A stretch of 64,000 nucleotides of DNA from Dokdonella_A ginsengisoli (GCF_042652785.1 NZ_JBHSHD010000002.1:186001-250000); one strand, 5' to 3'. Shown: positions 36,639 through 45,661, numbered from the stretch's first letter. A program made the numbers and translations. The notes: generated by a model from the letters alone, not told the origin.

Positions 36639-37766
36639 ATGCCCGATCGTCTCCGCCGGCTGTTCTCGCCGCTGCACTGCGCCGCCTACCTGACCTGGGC
36701 GACGGTGCTGGCCGGCCTGCTCGTCGGCGGCTTCAACACCCCGGCCGGGGGCAGTCGCGCGGCGTACGTGGCGGTGATCGCACTGATGCTGGTGTTCCTC
36801 GCCGGCTTCGTGTTCGAAGCCTGGTGGTCGTCCTGCTCGCCGCGGCGCGGCCCGGTGCTCGCCGCGCTGCTGGTCGAGGCGGCGGCCGCGCTGGCGCTGG
36901 TTGCGCTGACCCGCGACGGCATCGCGCCGGTGCTGCTGATCCTCGTCGTCGCGCAGGCGGTCGACCTGCCGCGCGGCCAGCTGATCGCGCTGGTCGTCGG
37001 CGCCAATCTCGGCCTGCTTGCGATCCTGCTGTCGGCGTGGCCGGTCGCGAGCGCGCTGATCGTGACCCTGCTGTTCGCCGGCTTCCAGGCGTTCGCCGGC
37101 CTGACCGGCTACTACGCCAAGCAGGCCGAGCGCTCGCGCGACGAGCTGGCGCAGGTCAATGCGCACCTGCTCGCCACGCGGTCGCTGCTCGAGGAGAGCG
37201 CGCGCGACGGCGAGCGCCTGCGCCTGGCGCGCGAACTGCACGACGTCGCCGGGCACAAGCTGACCGCGCTGAAGCTGCAGCTGTCCCTGCTCGCGCGCGA
37301 TCCGGCCGGCGCACCGCCGGCGGTGAGCACCGCGGCCGGGCTCGCCGGGGAACTGCTCGACGACCTGCGCGGCGTGGTCGGACAGCTGCGCCGGCACGAA
37401 GGACTGGATCTGAAACGCGCGATCGAGGAACTCGCCGCGCCGCTGCCGCGCCCGCGCGTGCACGTCGACGTCGCCGCCGACGCGCGCGTCGACGACGTGG
37501 TGCAGGCACAGGCGCTGCTGCGCACGGCGCAGGAGGCGCTGACCAACGCGGCGCGCCATTCCGGCGCCGACAACGTGTGGCTGCGGCTCGCTCGCGAAGC
37601 AGGGCGCATCGTGCTGGAAGTGCGCGACGACGGCCGCGGCAGCGAGGTCGTGCGTCCCGGCAACGGCCTGGCCGGCATGCGCGAACGCCTGGAGGCGCTC
37701 GGCGGCGGGCTCGCCCTGACCGGCGACCGCGGCTTCCGCATCGACGCCTGGATTCCCCTCGCATGA
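36639..37766 (+). CDS. NarL-family membrane sensor histidine kinase
   Basis: 375 residues. About five to six hydrophobic helices (14-160) form an N-terminal membrane sensor domain without an obvious periplasmic domain, as in DesK-like kinases. The HisKA_3 phospho-acceptor lies in LARELHDVAGHKLTALKLQL; the HATPase region shows EALTNAARHSGA and DDGRGS. It should autophosphorylate and pass phosphate to the overlapping response regulator (ATGA). The signal is unknown; membrane-state sensing is a possibility by analogy with DesK only. Confidence 0.87.
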   Translation: MPDRLRRLFSPLHCAAYLTWATVLAGLLVGGFNTPAGGSRAAYVAVIALMLVFLAGFVFEAWWSSCSPRRGPVLAALLVEAAAALALVALTRDGIAPVLLILVVAQAVDLPRGQLIALVVGANLGLLAILLSAWPVASALIVTLLFAGFQAFAGLTGYYAKQAERSRDELAQVNAHLLATRSLLEESARDGERLRLARELHDVAGHKLTALKLQLSLLARDPAGAPPAVSTAAGLAGELLDDLRGVVGQLRRHEGLDLKRAIEELAAPLPRPRVHVDVAADARVDDVVQAQALLRTAQEALTNAARHSGADNVWLRLAREAGRIVLEVRDDGRGSEVVRPGNGLAGMRERLEALGGGLALTGDRGFRIDAWIPLA

Positions 37767-38413
37767 CCGTGCCGGAAACCGCGCCGATCCGCATCGCGCT
37801 GGCCGACGACCAGGCACTGGTGCGCGCCGGCTTGAAGTCGCTGCTGGAAGGTTTCGGCGACCTGCACGTGGTCGCCGAAGCCGAGGACGGCCAGGCCCTG
37901 CTCGACGCGCTCGCGACCACGACGGTCGACGTGGTGCTGTCGGACATTCGCATGCCGGGCCTGTCCGGCACCGATGCGCTGCGCGCGCTGCGCGGCCGCG
38001 GCGACGCGACGCCGCTGATCCTGCTGACCACGTTCGACGACAGTGCCCTGCTGCTCGACGCGGTGGCCGCCGGCGCGCAGGGCTTCCTGCTCAAGGACGC
38101 TGCGCCGGAAGACCTGCACGACGCGATCCGCGCGGTCGCGCGCGGTGATTCGCTGCTGCAGCCGGTGGCGACCGATCCGGTGCGCGCACGCTACGCGTAT
38201 CGCGAGACCGAGGCGCCGAAGGCGAACTTCGGCGAACGCGAGATCGCCATCCTGCGCCTGCTCGCCGGCGGCTACTCCAACAAGGAGATCGCACGCTCGC
38301 TGTTCCTCGCCGAAGGCACGGTGAAGAACTACGTCTCCGACATCCTCGACAAGCTCGGCACGCGCGACCGCACGCGCGCGGTGCTGAAGGCGATCACCCT
38401 GCGCGTGATCTGA
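37763..38413 (+). CDS. NarL/FixJ-type response regulator
   Basis: 216 residues. Receiver domain with acidic residues ADDQ at 14-17, phospho-acceptor Asp61 (VVLSDIRMPG) and Lys in GFLLKDAAPEDL; LuxR-type helix-turn-helix at the C-terminus (EREIAILRLLAGGYSNKEIARSLFLAEGTVKNYVSDIL). It is coupled to the kinase by a four-base overlap. Its targets are unknown; the divergent HExxH membrane protein is the nearest candidate. Confidence 0.92.
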   Translation: MTVPETAPIRIALADDQALVRAGLKSLLEGFGDLHVVAEAEDGQALLDALATTTVDVVLSDIRMPGLSGTDALRALRGRGDATPLILLTTFDDSALLLDAVAAGAQGFLLKDAAPEDLHDAIRAVARGDSLLQPVATDPVRARYAYRETEAPKANFGEREIAILRLLAGGYSNKEIARSLFLAEGTVKNYVSDILDKLGTRDRTRAVLKAITLRVI

Positions 38414-38705
38414 CGCGATCGGTGCTCGCGAACGACGAGCCCGCCCGCACTTCGCACGATTTCCCGCATCCGCAATCGCGATCCGCGACTGGGATGCAGC
38501 GCACAAAGCGAACGCCTCGCGGCGGCCGAAATGCTGGGGAAAACCCGCAATCGACGGGTTCCGGACGCATGGCTAGTCTGGATTTCGGCCAGCGTCCAGG
38601 GAGCTGCGCGACGCGGCCCGTATTCGCGGGGAGGGCAGCGCCGCCGCAGTCGGGCGCCTCGCCTCAGGGGGCTCCCGCAACCCACACGGACCTTGGAGAG
38701 GAATC
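38414..38705 (+). other. 292-base leader of the amidase gene, with hairpins
   Basis: No gene. A hairpin AACCCG-CAATCGA-CGGGTT is at 38542-38560, and a second region with ATGGCTAGTCTGGATT follows. Order and spacing of these elements loosely recall a GEMM-type (c-di-GMP) leader, but the diagnostic core is not intact, so it is only described as a possible structured 5' region. GGAGAGGAATC precedes the amidase ATG. Confidence 0.3.
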
Positions 38706-40535
38706 ATGCGCATCAACCGACTTGTGCTTGGATTGTCCCTGTTGTCGTGCACGACCGCCTTTGCGCAATCGCGCGACGCCGGCGATGCGGTCGTGGCCGA
38801 ACGGCAGGCCGCCACCGATCGCGCCGCGCTGGCCGCCGCGCGCGCCGGCTGGCCCGCCCTGTTCGAAGCCGCCTACGCGCGCTATCCGCAGCTGCCGCGC
38901 GGCGTGCTCGAATCGATCGCCTACGTGCAGAGCCGCTGGGTCATGCTCGACGGCGTGCGCGCGCCCGATGCCGAGTCCGCGCCGGCGGTCGGCGTGATGG
39001 GCCTGTACGAGGGCGGCGGCTTCGCCGACCAGGTCGGCGACGCGGCGGCCCTGCTCGGCGTCGGCCGCGCGCAGGTCGAGCGCGATCCGCGCTGGAACAT
39101 CCTCGGTGCGGCGGCGCTGCTGGCCGAGGCCGCGCGGCGACTGCCGCCCGACGCAGGCGAGGCCGACCTGCTCGCCGCCTACGCCGGTTTCGGCCCGGCG
39201 TCGCGTGCCGCGATCGACGCGTTCGCGCGCGAAGGCTTCGCCTACGACGTGCTGCTCGCGCTCGACCGCGGCGTCGACGACGACGGCATCCGCGTCCAGG
39301 CACGCGCGATCGAGTGGGAGCGCCAGTTCGCGCCCGCGGCGCTGGTCCGCCAGCGTGCGCCGTTCGTGCGGCTGGACCTGTCCCGCGGCAGCGTCGAGAC
39401 GGACGGCTACGCGATCGACGCGCGCGACGAGACCCTGCACGCGGCCGATCGCGCCGGCGGTGGCGACCCCGGCCTCAACAGCACCGACTACGCGCCGGCG
39501 CTGTGGGTCGCCTCGCCCTACTTCCACGCGCGCAGCGGGTCGACGACGGCGGTCGCGATCCACACCATGCAGGGCTCCTACGCCGGCAGCATCTCCTGGT
39601 TCCAGAACAACCCGTCCTCGGTCAGCGCGCACTACCTGATCCGCAGTTCCGACGGCCAGGTCACGCAGATGGTGCGCGAGGCGCAGGCGGCGCATCACAT
39701 CGGCAGCGAGAACGGCTACACGCTCGGCATCGAGCACGAGGGCTACGTCGACAATGCGGCCTGGTACACGACGGCGATGTACAACGCGTCCGCCGCGCTG
39801 ACCCGCCACTTCTGCACGCGCTACTCGATCCCCTGCTCGAGCGCCTACAACGGCGCCGCCGGCAGCGGCATCAACGTCCTGCCGGCGTCGGTCAAGATCA
39901 AGGGACACCAGCACTATCCGGGACAGACCCACACCGACCCGGGCATCAACTGGGACTGGCGGCGCTACTACACGCTGCTCAATCCGGGCAGCGGCGGCGG
40001 CACCCCGCGCACGCTGGACGGCTTCGAAAGCGGCGAGGGCCATTTCGGCACCGCGCCGGCCTACTCCGGCAGCAGCACCGGCATCGCCGCCAGCTCCACC
40101 GCGGAACGCGACTGCACGGTCGCGCGCGTGGGCAGCTGCTCGGAGCACCTGCGCCTGGTCGACAACCCGTCGAACACGCAGCCCTGGGCGGTGCGCTTCC
40201 TGTCCGGCAGCGGCACGCCGTCGGCCAACACCAGCGTGGCGCGCAACGGCAAGCTCGGCCTCTGGGTCTACGTCGCCGGCGGCGGCTTCAGCGTCGGCCT
40301 GGGCGTGGACGATTCGGACGGCACCGAGCGCTCGACCCTGCGCGCGGTTCCGGCCGACACCTGGACCTGGGTCGAATGGAACCTCGCCGATGCGGCCGTC
40401 TGGAACGCCTGGGTCGGCGGCAACGGCGCGATCACCGCCGCGAACGTCACGCTGGACGCGATCTGGCTCGAACGCGCGCACACGACCTACACCGTGAACG
40501 TGTATCTGGACGAGGTGCGCTGGACGCCGAACTGA
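38706..40535 (+). CDS. Secreted peptidoglycan amidase with N-terminal transglycosylase-like domain
   Basis: 609 residues. Signal peptide MRINRLVLGLSLLSCTTAFAQ. Residues about 45-180 resemble a lytic-transglycosylase fold (LPRGVLESIAYVQSRW, GVMGLYEGG, NILGAAALLAEAARRL), but the catalytic Glu position is Gln75 (YVQSRW). Residues about 265-410 form an Amidase_2 domain with zinc-type residues in VAIHTMQG and GHQHYPGQTHTDPGI. The last 180 residues form a predicted beta-sandwich, perhaps for wall or carbohydrate binding. It probably cleaves the amide between MurNAc and L-Ala, targeted by the pseudo-transglycosylase and C-terminal domains. GGAGAGGAA precedes the start. Confidence 0.85.
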   Translation: MRINRLVLGLSLLSCTTAFAQSRDAGDAVVAERQAATDRAALAAARAGWPALFEAAYARYPQLPRGVLESIAYVQSRWVMLDGVRAPDAESAPAVGVMGLYEGGGFADQVGDAAALLGVGRAQVERDPRWNILGAAALLAEAARRLPPDAGEADLLAAYAGFGPASRAAIDAFAREGFAYDVLLALDRGVDDDGIRVQARAIEWERQFAPAALVRQRAPFVRLDLSRGSVETDGYAIDARDETLHAADRAGGGDPGLNSTDYAPALWVASPYFHARSGSTTAVAIHTMQGSYAGSISWFQNNPSSVSAHYLIRSSDGQVTQMVREAQAAHHIGSENGYTLGIEHEGYVDNAAWYTTAMYNASAALTRHFCTRYSIPCSSAYNGAAGSGINVLPASVKIKGHQHYPGQTHTDPGINWDWRRYYTLLNPGSGGGTPRTLDGFESGEGHFGTAPAYSGSSTGIAASSTAERDCTVARVGSCSEHLRLVDNPSNTQPWAVRFLSGSGTPSANTSVARNGKLGLWVYVAGGGFSVGLGVDDSDGTERSTLRAVPADTWTWVEWNLADAAVWNAWVGGNGAITAANVTLDAIWLERAHTTYTVNVYLDEVRWTPN

Positions 40536-40587
40536 TCGCGAACGGACCCGCCACGGCGGCTGGCGCACGCGCCGGCCGCCGTGCGCA

Positions 40588-40794
40588 TCACGCGTCGAGG
40601 TCCGGGATCAGCTTGTTCTCGAGATAGGAAATCATGTCCTTGAGCCTGAGCTTGCGCTTCTTCATGCGCGTGAGCTGCAGCTCGTCGCAACCGGGGCCGC
40701 GCGGCATGTTGGTGATCGCGACGTCGAGGTCGCGATGCTCGAGCCGGAGCTCGGCGAGACGGCGGACGATGGCGGCGGGGTCGTCGGTGAGCAT
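40588..40794 (-). CDS. DUF465 (YdcH) family small protein
   Basis: 68 residues. The sequence (LRLEHRDLDVAITNM, then LTRMKKRKLRLKDMISYLE) is a helical hairpin with a basic C-terminal helix typical of DUF465 proteins such as YdcH. Their role is not established. It stands between the amidase and the Calvin-cycle operon on the minus strand. Confidence 0.88.
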   Translation of the reverse strand: MLTDDPAAIVRRLAELRLEHRDLDVAITNMPRGPGCDELQLTRMKKRKLRLKDMISYLENKLIPDLDA

Positions 40795-40863
40795 GTGGGC
40801 GCCCGGATGCGTTGCGCGCAGTTTAGCGCCGCGGCATGGCAGGCGTGCCGTCGCGCGCCGCTC

Positions 40864-41592
40864 TCAGGCGGCGCCGGCGGCGATCCGCAGCGAACGCCGC
40901 CCGCTCGCACGCAGGGCTTCGGCGAGCGCGAGGAAGCTCGGGATCACCGCGTCGCATTCGATCTCGCCGATCGGCCGGCCTTCGGTGTAGCCGTAGTCGA
41001 CCAGCACCACCGCCATGCCCGCCGCGCGCGCGGCCCTGGCGTCGTTGGCGGAGTCGCCGAGCATCAGGCAGGCCGGCACCGGCACGCCCAGGCGATGCGC
41101 CGCGTGCAGCAGCGGCTCCGGCTGCGGCTTGCGCTGCGGCAGCGCGTCGCCGCCGAGCGTGAACTCGAAGCGGCGGTCGAGGCCGAACTGCGCGAGCACC
41201 GCGTCCGACGGCGCCTGCGGCTTGTTGGTGATGCAGGCCAGGCGCAGGCCGAGCTCGCGGAACGCCTCAAGCCCCGCGACCACACCCGGATACGGCCGCG
41301 CGCGACGCCCGTTGCTGGCGGCGTAGGCGAGGTCGAACAGCCGGCGCGCGCGGCCATGCAGGGCGGCTTCGGCACGCGCGTCGTGGCCGCCGCCGAGCAC
41401 GCGGTGCAGCAGCACGTCCACGCCCTGCCCGACGTAGCCGGCGACGACGCCCTCGGCGATCGGCGCGCGGCCGAGTTCGGCCAGCATCGCGTTCACCGCC
41501 TCGGCGATGTCCGGCACCGTGTCGAGCAGGGTGCCGTCGAGATCGCACAGGATCGCCGCGAACGGCGCTCCCGCCGGCGCCGCGGCGTTCAG
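40864..41592 (-). CDS. cbbZ: Phosphoglycolate phosphatase (CbbZ/Gph), probable CTG start
   Basis: 242 residues if the start is CTG at 41590-41592. The HAD nucleophile motif DLDGTLLDT lies upstream of the first GTG (41517), so a start there would remove the catalytic Asp. No ATG, GTG or TTG exists between the fba stop and this motif; CTG overlaps the fba stop as CTGA and is preceded four bases away by GGAGG. The later HAD motifs are ITNKPQ and the acidic GDSANDARAA. In the Calvin operon its job is to remove 2-phosphoglycolate made by RuBisCO oxygenation. Family is clear; the CTG start is inferred. Confidence 0.85.
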   Translation of the reverse strand: MNAAAPAGAPFAAILCDLDGTLLDTVPDIAEAVNAMLAELGRAPIAEGVVAGYVGQGVDVLLHRVLGGGHDARAEAALHGRARRLFDLAYAASNGRRARPYPGVVAGLEAFRELGLRLACITNKPQAPSDAVLAQFGLDRRFEFTLGGDALPQRKPQPEPLLHAAHRLGVPVPACLMLGDSANDARAARAAGMAVVLVDYGYTEGRPIGEIECDAVIPSFLALAEALRASGRRSLRIAAGAA

Positions 41593-42635
41593 GCCGCCTC
41601 CGCGTAGCGGCGCGCGAAGTTCTCCAGCGGCACCGGCCGGATCGCGCCGGCGCGGCCGGCGCTGCCGAAGGCCTCGAAGCGCGCCTTGCAGATGCCGCGC
41701 GCGGCGGCCACCGATTCCTTGAAGAACTTGCGCGGATCGAATTCGCCCGGATCGACGGCGAGCGCGCGGCGGATCGCGCCGGTCATGGCGAGGCGGATGT
41801 CGGTGTCGATGTTGACCTTGCGCACGCCGTGCCGGATGCCTTCGACGATCGCCTCGACCGGCACGCCGTAGGTTTCGGAGATGTCGCCGCCGTACTCGCG
41901 GATGATCGCCAGCCAGTCCTGCGGCACCGACGACGATCCGTGCATGACCAGGTGCGTGTGCGGGATGCGTGCGTGGATCGCCTTGATGCGTTCGATGTCG
42001 AGGATGTCGCCGGTCGGCGGGCGCGTGAACTTATATGCGCCGTGCGAGGTGCCGATCGCCACGGCCAGCGCGTCGACGCCGGTGCGCGCGACGAAGTCGG
42101 CGGCTTCCTCCGGATCGGTCAGCAGCTGGGAATGATCGAGCACGCCGGCGGCACCGACGCCGTCCTCCTCGCCCGCCGTGCCGGTTTCCAGCGAACCCAG
42201 GCAGCCGAGCTCGCCCTCGACCGAGACGCCGACCGCGTGCGCCATCTCGACCACGCGCCGCGTGACCTCGACGTTGTATTCGTAGCTCGCCGGCGTCTTC
42301 ATGTCCTCGCGCAGCGAGCCGTCCATCATGACGCTGGTGAAGCCCGAGCGGATCGACGCCTGGCACACGGCCGGGCTGGCGCCGTGATCCTGGTGCATCA
42401 CGATCGGGATGTGCGGGTACTGCTCGACCGCGGCCTCGACCAGCCGGCGCAGGAACGCCTCGCCGGCGTATTTGCGCGCGCCGGCCGAGGCCTGCAGGAT
42501 CACCGGGCTGTCGACTTCGTCGGCGGCCTGCATGATCGCGTGGATCTGTTCCATGTTGTTGACGTTGAACGCCGGCAGGCCGTAGCCGTGCTCGGCGGCG
42601 TGATCGAGCAGCTGTTTCAGCGAGACGAGGGCCAT
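41589..42635 (-). CDS. fba: Class II fructose-1,6-/sedoheptulose-1,7-bisphosphate aldolase (CbbA type)
   Basis: 348 residues. The class II zinc and substrate residues appear in NVNNMEQ, IVMHQDHG, EGELGCLG, GTSHGAYKF, VMHGSSSV and NIDTDIR. This subgroup is found in Calvin operons and condenses dihydroxyacetone phosphate with glyceraldehyde-3-phosphate or erythrose-4-phosphate. GGGAGAG precedes the ATG at 42635. The stop overlaps the probable CTG start of cbbZ; 68 bases separate it from tkt upstream. Confidence 0.95.
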   Translation of the reverse strand: MALVSLKQLLDHAAEHGYGLPAFNVNNMEQIHAIMQAADEVDSPVILQASAGARKYAGEAFLRRLVEAAVEQYPHIPIVMHQDHGASPAVCQASIRSGFTSVMMDGSLREDMKTPASYEYNVEVTRRVVEMAHAVGVSVEGELGCLGSLETGTAGEEDGVGAAGVLDHSQLLTDPEEAADFVARTGVDALAVAIGTSHGAYKFTRPPTGDILDIERIKAIHARIPHTHLVMHGSSSVPQDWLAIIREYGGDISETYGVPVEAIVEGIRHGVRKVNIDTDIRLAMTGAIRRALAVDPGEFDPRKFFKESVAAARGICKARFEAFGSAGRAGAIRPVPLENFARRYAEAA

Positions 42636-42703
42636 GACGCTCTCCCGGTGCGGTGACGGAATGGATTGCCGCCCCGTCCGGCCCGCGCCGGGACGAGGCG
42701 GGC

Positions 42704-44734
42704 TCAGAGGCCGCGCGCGACCTGTGCGACCTTTTCCGGCGTGAAGCCGAAGAATTCGAACAATTTCGCGGCCGGCGCCGATTCGCCGAAGCGGTCGATG
42801 CCGACCACCGCGCCGTCGAGGCCGACGTACTTCCACCACAGCGCGGTCGTGCCCGCCTCGACGGCGATCTTGCGCACGCCGGCCGGCAGCACGCTGGCGC
42901 GGTATGCCGCATCCTGGCGGTCGAAGGCCTCGGTCGACGGCAGCGACACCACGCGCGTGGGGACGCCTTCGTCCTGCAGGATCCTGCGCGCGGCGAGCGC
43001 GAGGCCGATTTCCGAGCCGGTCGCGATCAGCACGCGCTGCGGCACGCCGCCGTCGGCCTCGGCCAGCACGTAGCCGCCGCGCGCGATCGAGGCGATCTGC
43101 TCGCCGCTGCGCGGCACGAACGGCAGGTTCTGCCGCGACAGGATCAGCGCGGTCGGCGCGTTCCTGCTTTCGAGCGCGAGCTTCCAGGCGACCGCGGTCT
43201 CCACCGTGTCGCACGGACGCCAGACTTCCAGGTTCGGGATCAGGCGCAGGCTTGACACGTGCTCGACCGACTGGTGGGTCGGGCCGTCCTCGCCCAGGCC
43301 GATCGAGTCGTGCGTGAACACGTGGATCACGCGCAGGTTCATCAGCGCCGCCATGCGGATCGCGTTGCGGCTGTAGTCGCTGAAGGTCAGGAAGGTGCCG
43401 CCGAACGGGATGTAGCCGCCGTGCAGGGCGATGCCGTTCATGATCGCCGCCATGCCGAACTCGCGCACGCCGTAGCTGATGTGGCGGCCGGTGCCGGCGC
43501 CGCTGAGCAGCGGCGCGTTCTTCCACAGCGTCAGGTTGGAATGGGTGAGGTCGGCCGAGCCGCCGAGCATTTCCGGGATCGCCGGCGCCAGCGCCTCGAT
43601 CGCGTACTGGCTGGCCTTGCGCGTGGCCACCGTCTCGGCCTTCGCGTCGGCGTCGGCGATCAGCGCCGCGGCGAGGTCGGGGAAGTTCGCCGGCAGCTCG
43701 CCGGCGAGGCGGCGCGCGAGTTCCGCGGCGAGATCGGGATGCGCGGCGCGATAGGCGTCGAAGCCGCGGTTCCAGTCCGCCTCCTGCTCCGCTCCGGCCG
43801 TGCGCGCGTCCCAGCTGGCGTAGAGGTCGTCCGGCACCTCGAACGGCGCGTACGGCCAGTCCAGCGCCTTGCGCGTGGCCGCCAGCTCGTCGCCGCCGAG
43901 CGCCTCGCCGTGCGCCTTGGCCGTCCCGGCGCGCGTCGGCGCGCCCTTGCCGATGACGGTGCGGCAGATGACCAGGCTCGGCCGCCCGGCTTCGCCCTTC
44001 GCCTCGGCGATGGCACGATCGACCGCGTCGACGTCGTGGCCGTCGATCGGCCCGATGACCTGCCAGCCGTAGGCGCGGAAGCGCTCGGCGGTGTCGTCGG
44101 TGAACCAGCCCTTGACCTCGCCGTCGATCGAGATGCCGTTGTCGTCGTACAGCGCGACCAGCTTGCCCAGCTGCCAGGTGCCGGCCAGTGCGCAGACCTC
44201 GTGCGAGATGCCTTCCATCAGGCAGCCGTCGCCGAGGAAGACGTAGGTGTGGTGGTCGACCACGGCGTGGCCGGGCCGGTTGAACTCGGCGCCGAGCAGC
44301 TTCTCGGCCAGCGCCATGCCGACCGCATTGGCCAGGCCCTGGCCGAGCGGGCCGGTGGTGGTCTCCACGCCCGGGGTGACGCCGACCTCGGGATGGCCGG
44401 GGGTCTTGGAGTGCAGCTGGCGGAAGTTGCGGATCTCGTCCAGGGACAGGTCGTAGCCGGTCAGGTGCAGCAGCGCGTACAGCAGCATCGAGCCGTGCCC
44501 GTTCGACAGCACGAAGCGGTCGCGCCCGGCCCAGTGCGGGTCGGCCGGGTTGTGGCGCAGGTGCCGCGTCCACAGGGCGACGGCGATCTCGGCCATGCCC
44601 ATCGGCATGCCGGGATGGCCGGATTTGGCCTTCTCGACCGCGTCGGCGGCCAGAAAGCGGATCGAATTGGCCCGCCTGGCATCGGCGAGACGGGTATCGA
44701 CGCCCGCCGCGACGGCGGGTTGGGGATTGCTCAT
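42704..44734 (-). CDS. tkt: Transketolase
   Basis: 676 residues. Thiamine-diphosphate motif GDGCLMEGISHE..LVALYDDNGISIDG, the N-terminal LAADAVEKAKSGHPGMPMGMA and the substrate-side FSDYSRNAIRMAAL and HDSIGLGEDGPTHQ segments are all typical. In the Calvin cycle it transfers two-carbon units among sugar phosphates to make xylulose-5-phosphate and ribose-5-phosphate. Its ATG overlaps the prk stop (ATGA). Full-length and apparently intact. Confidence 0.97.
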   Translation of the reverse strand: MSNPQPAVAAGVDTRLADARRANSIRFLAADAVEKAKSGHPGMPMGMAEIAVALWTRHLRHNPADPHWAGRDRFVLSNGHGSMLLYALLHLTGYDLSLDEIRNFRQLHSKTPGHPEVGVTPGVETTTGPLGQGLANAVGMALAEKLLGAEFNRPGHAVVDHHTYVFLGDGCLMEGISHEVCALAGTWQLGKLVALYDDNGISIDGEVKGWFTDDTAERFRAYGWQVIGPIDGHDVDAVDRAIAEAKGEAGRPSLVICRTVIGKGAPTRAGTAKAHGEALGGDELAATRKALDWPYAPFEVPDDLYASWDARTAGAEQEADWNRGFDAYRAAHPDLAAELARRLAGELPANFPDLAAALIADADAKAETVATRKASQYAIEALAPAIPEMLGGSADLTHSNLTLWKNAPLLSGAGTGRHISYGVREFGMAAIMNGIALHGGYIPFGGTFLTFSDYSRNAIRMAALMNLRVIHVFTHDSIGLGEDGPTHQSVEHVSSLRLIPNLEVWRPCDTVETAVAWKLALESRNAPTALILSRQNLPFVPRSGEQIASIARGGYVLAEADGGVPQRVLIATGSEIGLALAARRILQDEGVPTRVVSLPSTEAFDRQDAAYRASVLPAGVRKIAVEAGTTALWWKYVGLDGAVVGIDRFGESAPAAKLFEFFGFTPEKVAQVARGL

Positions 44735-45633
44735 GCGACGCGCTCCAGATGGGCTTGCCGCGCCTGGGCTTTCTGCTTGCGTTCGAGAATGCGCCAGACG
44801 AACGGCGTGAAGATGACTTCAATGGCAAGCTCCATTTTACCGCCCGGAACGACGATCGTGTTCGCGCGCGACATGAACGAGTCGTGCAGCATGGACATGA
44901 GGTAGCGGAAATCGATGCCCTTGGGGTCGCGGAAGCGGATCACGACGAAGCTCTCGTCCGCGCTGGGGATGGCGCGCGCGATGAACGGGTTGGACGTGTC
45001 CACGGTCGGCACGCGCTGGATGTTCACGTGCGTGCGCGAGAACTGCGGGCAGATGTAGTGCACGTAGTCGTGCATGCGGCGCAGGATCGTGTCCATCACC
45101 GCCTCGGTCGAGTAGCCGCGGCTGGAGCGGTCGCGGTGCAGCTTCTGGATCCACTCCAGGTTGATCACCGGCACCACCCCGATCAGCAGGTCCGGGTGGC
45201 GCGCGACGTCGACGTCGCCGTGCACGACCGCGCCGTGCAGGCCCTCGTAGTACAGCAGGTCCGACGGCGGCACGTCCTCCCACTCGGTGAAGGTGCCCGG
45301 CTCCTGGCCGTAGGGCTCGGCTTCGGCGGCGTCGTGCAGGTAGCGGCGGCGGCGGCCGCGGCCGGCCGCGGCGTAGTCGGCGAACAGCCGTTCGAGTTCC
45401 TCGAACAGGTTCGCCTCGTGGCCGAAGTGGCTGAAATTGGAGTGGCGGTCCTTGTCCGCCTCGGCCAGCGCGGCGCGCATCGCCTTGCGGTCGTAGCGGT
45501 GGAAGCTGTCGCCCTCGACGATCGCCGCGTTGATGCCCTCGCGCCGGAACATGTTGGAGAACGTGCGCGTCACCGAGGTGGTGCCGGCGCCGGAAGAACC
45601 GGTGATGGCGATGATCGGATGCAGTTCGGACAT
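44731..45633 (-). CDS. prk: Phosphoribulokinase
   Basis: 300 residues, the proteobacterial PRK size. The Walker A loop is GSSGAGTTS (12-20), the catalytic-region residues include EGDSFHR and the DRxxRGYS-like lid HRDRSSRGYSTEAV; YYEGLHGAVVHGDVDV is the product-side signature. It phosphorylates ribulose-5-phosphate with ATP to make the RuBisCO substrate, the step that commits carbon to the cycle. Start follows GGGGAGAGCC; its stop overlaps tkt. Together with cbbL it makes CO2 fixation by this organism likely. Confidence 0.97.
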   Translation of the reverse strand: MSELHPIIAITGSSGAGTTSVTRTFSNMFRREGINAAIVEGDSFHRYDRKAMRAALAEADKDRHSNFSHFGHEANLFEELERLFADYAAAGRGRRRRYLHDAAEAEPYGQEPGTFTEWEDVPPSDLLYYEGLHGAVVHGDVDVARHPDLLIGVVPVINLEWIQKLHRDRSSRGYSTEAVMDTILRRMHDYVHYICPQFSRTHVNIQRVPTVDTSNPFIARAIPSADESFVVIRFRDPKGIDFRYLMSMLHDSFMSRANTIVVPGGKMELAIEVIFTPFVWRILERKQKAQARQAHLERVA

Positions 45634-45661
45634 GGCTCTCCCCTCGTCGATGACCGTTCGA

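Noticed and set aside
40864..41517. GTG-started phosphoglycolate phosphatase
   Set aside because: This start excludes the HAD nucleophile motif DLDGT, which is encoded directly upstream in the same frame.
41589..44828. Single fusion of transketolase and aldolase (1079 residues)
   Set aside because: The transketolase is encoded in a different frame with intact start and stop; the upstream part of this long frame is a shadow. Aldolase starts at 42635.
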